Assembly (NCBI RefSeq): GCF_004664715.2
Contig: NC_051064.1
Location: 111,180,240 to 111,244,239 of the forward strand
Reading direction: 5' to 3'
Length of the DNA: 64,000 nucleotides
Origin: Peromyscus leucopus
Lineage: Eukaryota; Chordata; Mammalia; Rodentia; Cricetidae
Shown here: positions 62,901 through 64,000 of the stretch, piece by piece
How positions within the stretch are numbered: the stretch's first letter is position 1
How the letters are laid out: every line of letters starts with the position of its first letter
The notes under the pieces: generated by a model
The model's database searches: none
What the model was told of the DNA's origin: nothing
The model's input: only the letters and a program-made list of their open reading frames with translations
Translations under genes and position numbers: made by a program

Positions 62901-64000
62901 AGGAGGGAAGGCAGGAGGATCGGATTTCAGGCCGCCCCAGGGCCGAGAGGGAGCTCCCCGACTTTGACTGGGGTGGACTTTGTCTGTATCGGTTACCCCA
63001 AACTCTCTGGAGCCCTGGGGGGAGGTGTGAAAGGAGAGGAGAGCTCGGAGCGGAGCTGTGCTCCAGGGGATCAGGACCAAGAAGAGTGTTGGCCAGGACT
63101 TTTCTTTCTTAGGGCCTTGGCAATGATCCGGGGGGCGGAGATGGCGGATCCAATCCGGAGAGACCTGAGGGGACAAGGGGAGTCCGCTGACACCCAGGGC
63201 GAGTTCATGACCATTGGCAGTAAAGTCTTTTATTATACAATATGCTGCGAAGTGTGGGTGTTTGTTTGGACATCAGCTGCATTAGCTGGGTGCGGACCCC
63301 TCTCTCCAGTCTGTGTAACCCCCATCCCATCTCCTTTCCCGCGTATGATGTATTTTTTTTTATTGATCATGCCACATTTATTTACTTATTTTATTATTGA
63401 ATATGTGTGGTTGCGTGTGCCACAGGGCACATTTTTTTAAAGCAATCTTTTATGTCTTTTGCGAGCATTTATGTCTGTGTATCATATGAGTGCCTGGTCC
63501 CCGCGGAGGCCAGAAGAGGGTGTCATATCCTCCGGAATTGGCATAGACAGTTGTGAGCAGCCACGTGTGATCTGGGTCTTGAACCCAGATCCTCTGGAGT
63601 AGCAGCCTGTGTTCTTACCTGCTGAGCCATCTTTCCAGCCTGGCTGATCCATCTTGCTGGCCCCTCGTGTCAGTTTTAACTTATGCAGATGGCATAGCAC
63701 TGGACTTTTTATAGTGTCTCTTCCTCCTCAAGGCCTGCACCAAGTTTTGAAGAGCTGCTTTTCTGAATAAATCTAAACCACCACCACCTTCCTGCTGATG
63801 TACACCGGTCCCTCTGTGCATCCGTCACTTTTGACAGACATGAACGGCCACCATTGTCCCACTGAGGCAGAATAGAAAGACAGGGAAAGTTATGGCGACA
63901 TGGGAAGAGAAAGGATTCCCTCACCCTAGAGTCTGGTGAAAGCCTCTAGTCAAGGGAGAATGAAGAATTGCATCATGGGGCCAGGCACGTGATCCACACC
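62850..64000 (+). other. Echdc2: Echdc2 intron 1 (partial)
   Basis: No second exon is visible before the window ends. GC-rich to about 63180, then AT-rich. Apart from a B2-type SINE, no element is recognised. Confidence 0.7.
63440..63645 (-). mobile_element. B2/B3-type SINE
   Basis: Minus-strand copy: head at right (gagccatctttccagcc), body 'ggaggccagaagagggtgtc'. Confidence 0.85.

Overview
This window is nuclear DNA of a rodent, most likely a cricetid (hamster, vole or deer-mouse relative). It is packed with B1, B2, B3/B4 and ID SINEs and with mys/MYSERV-type LTRs, and the B1 copies carry the 'aggaaaggcgcaaagctac' form that I associate with Cricetidae. Coding sequence is under 2 percent of the window. 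It is split into short exons with consensus GT/AG borders, so nearly all long open frames here are repeat-derived or chance.

Two host genes are present in part. On the minus strand, seven coding exons of Scp2 (the SCPx peroxisomal thiolase / sterol carrier protein gene) run from the start codon at 30765 down to exon 7 at 6610. They encode about the first 195 residues, including the catalytic Cys94. The remaining exons lie beyond the left edge. On the plus strand, coding exon 1 of Echdc2 (enoyl-CoA hydratase domain containing 2, mitochondrial) is at 62717-62849, and the rest lies beyond the right edge. The two genes are head to head, each with a CpG-rich promoter (about 30560-31000 and 62540-62900). 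From memory, the same promoters are only several kb apart in human; here about 32 kb separates the start codons, and most of the difference is retroelement.

Layout: 1-30765 is Scp2 exons and introns, full of SINEs and simple repeats with one mys-type LTR in intron 6. From 30766 to 33747 come the promoter, B1 elements and an old Tigger fragment. From 33748 to 43504 is a nested stack: a B2 split by a rearranged MYSERV-type (class II) element, which is itself split by a 4.3-kb class I ERV with identical 437-bp LTRs. From 43505 to 53466 are SINEs, rodent medium-reiteration repeats and several LTRs, three of them of one mys-like family. From 53468 to 57248 is a minus-strand provirus whose two LTRs belong to different families. 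From 57249 to 62540 come an old class I ERV scrap, a 34-bp minisatellite inside a frame with a possible signal peptide, and SINEs. From 62540 to 64000 are the Echdc2 promoter, exon 1 and the start of intron 1.

I see no operon, CRISPR array or other prokaryote-type system, and no convincing undescribed pathway. The notable content is the transposon archaeology: an apparently young but coding-defective ERV1, a provirus with two outward-facing U5 ends, a provirus with mismatched LTRs, and a B1 insertion that left an extra 31-nt copy of its own 5' end at a TATA motif. All readings were made by eye; no alignment or database search was run.
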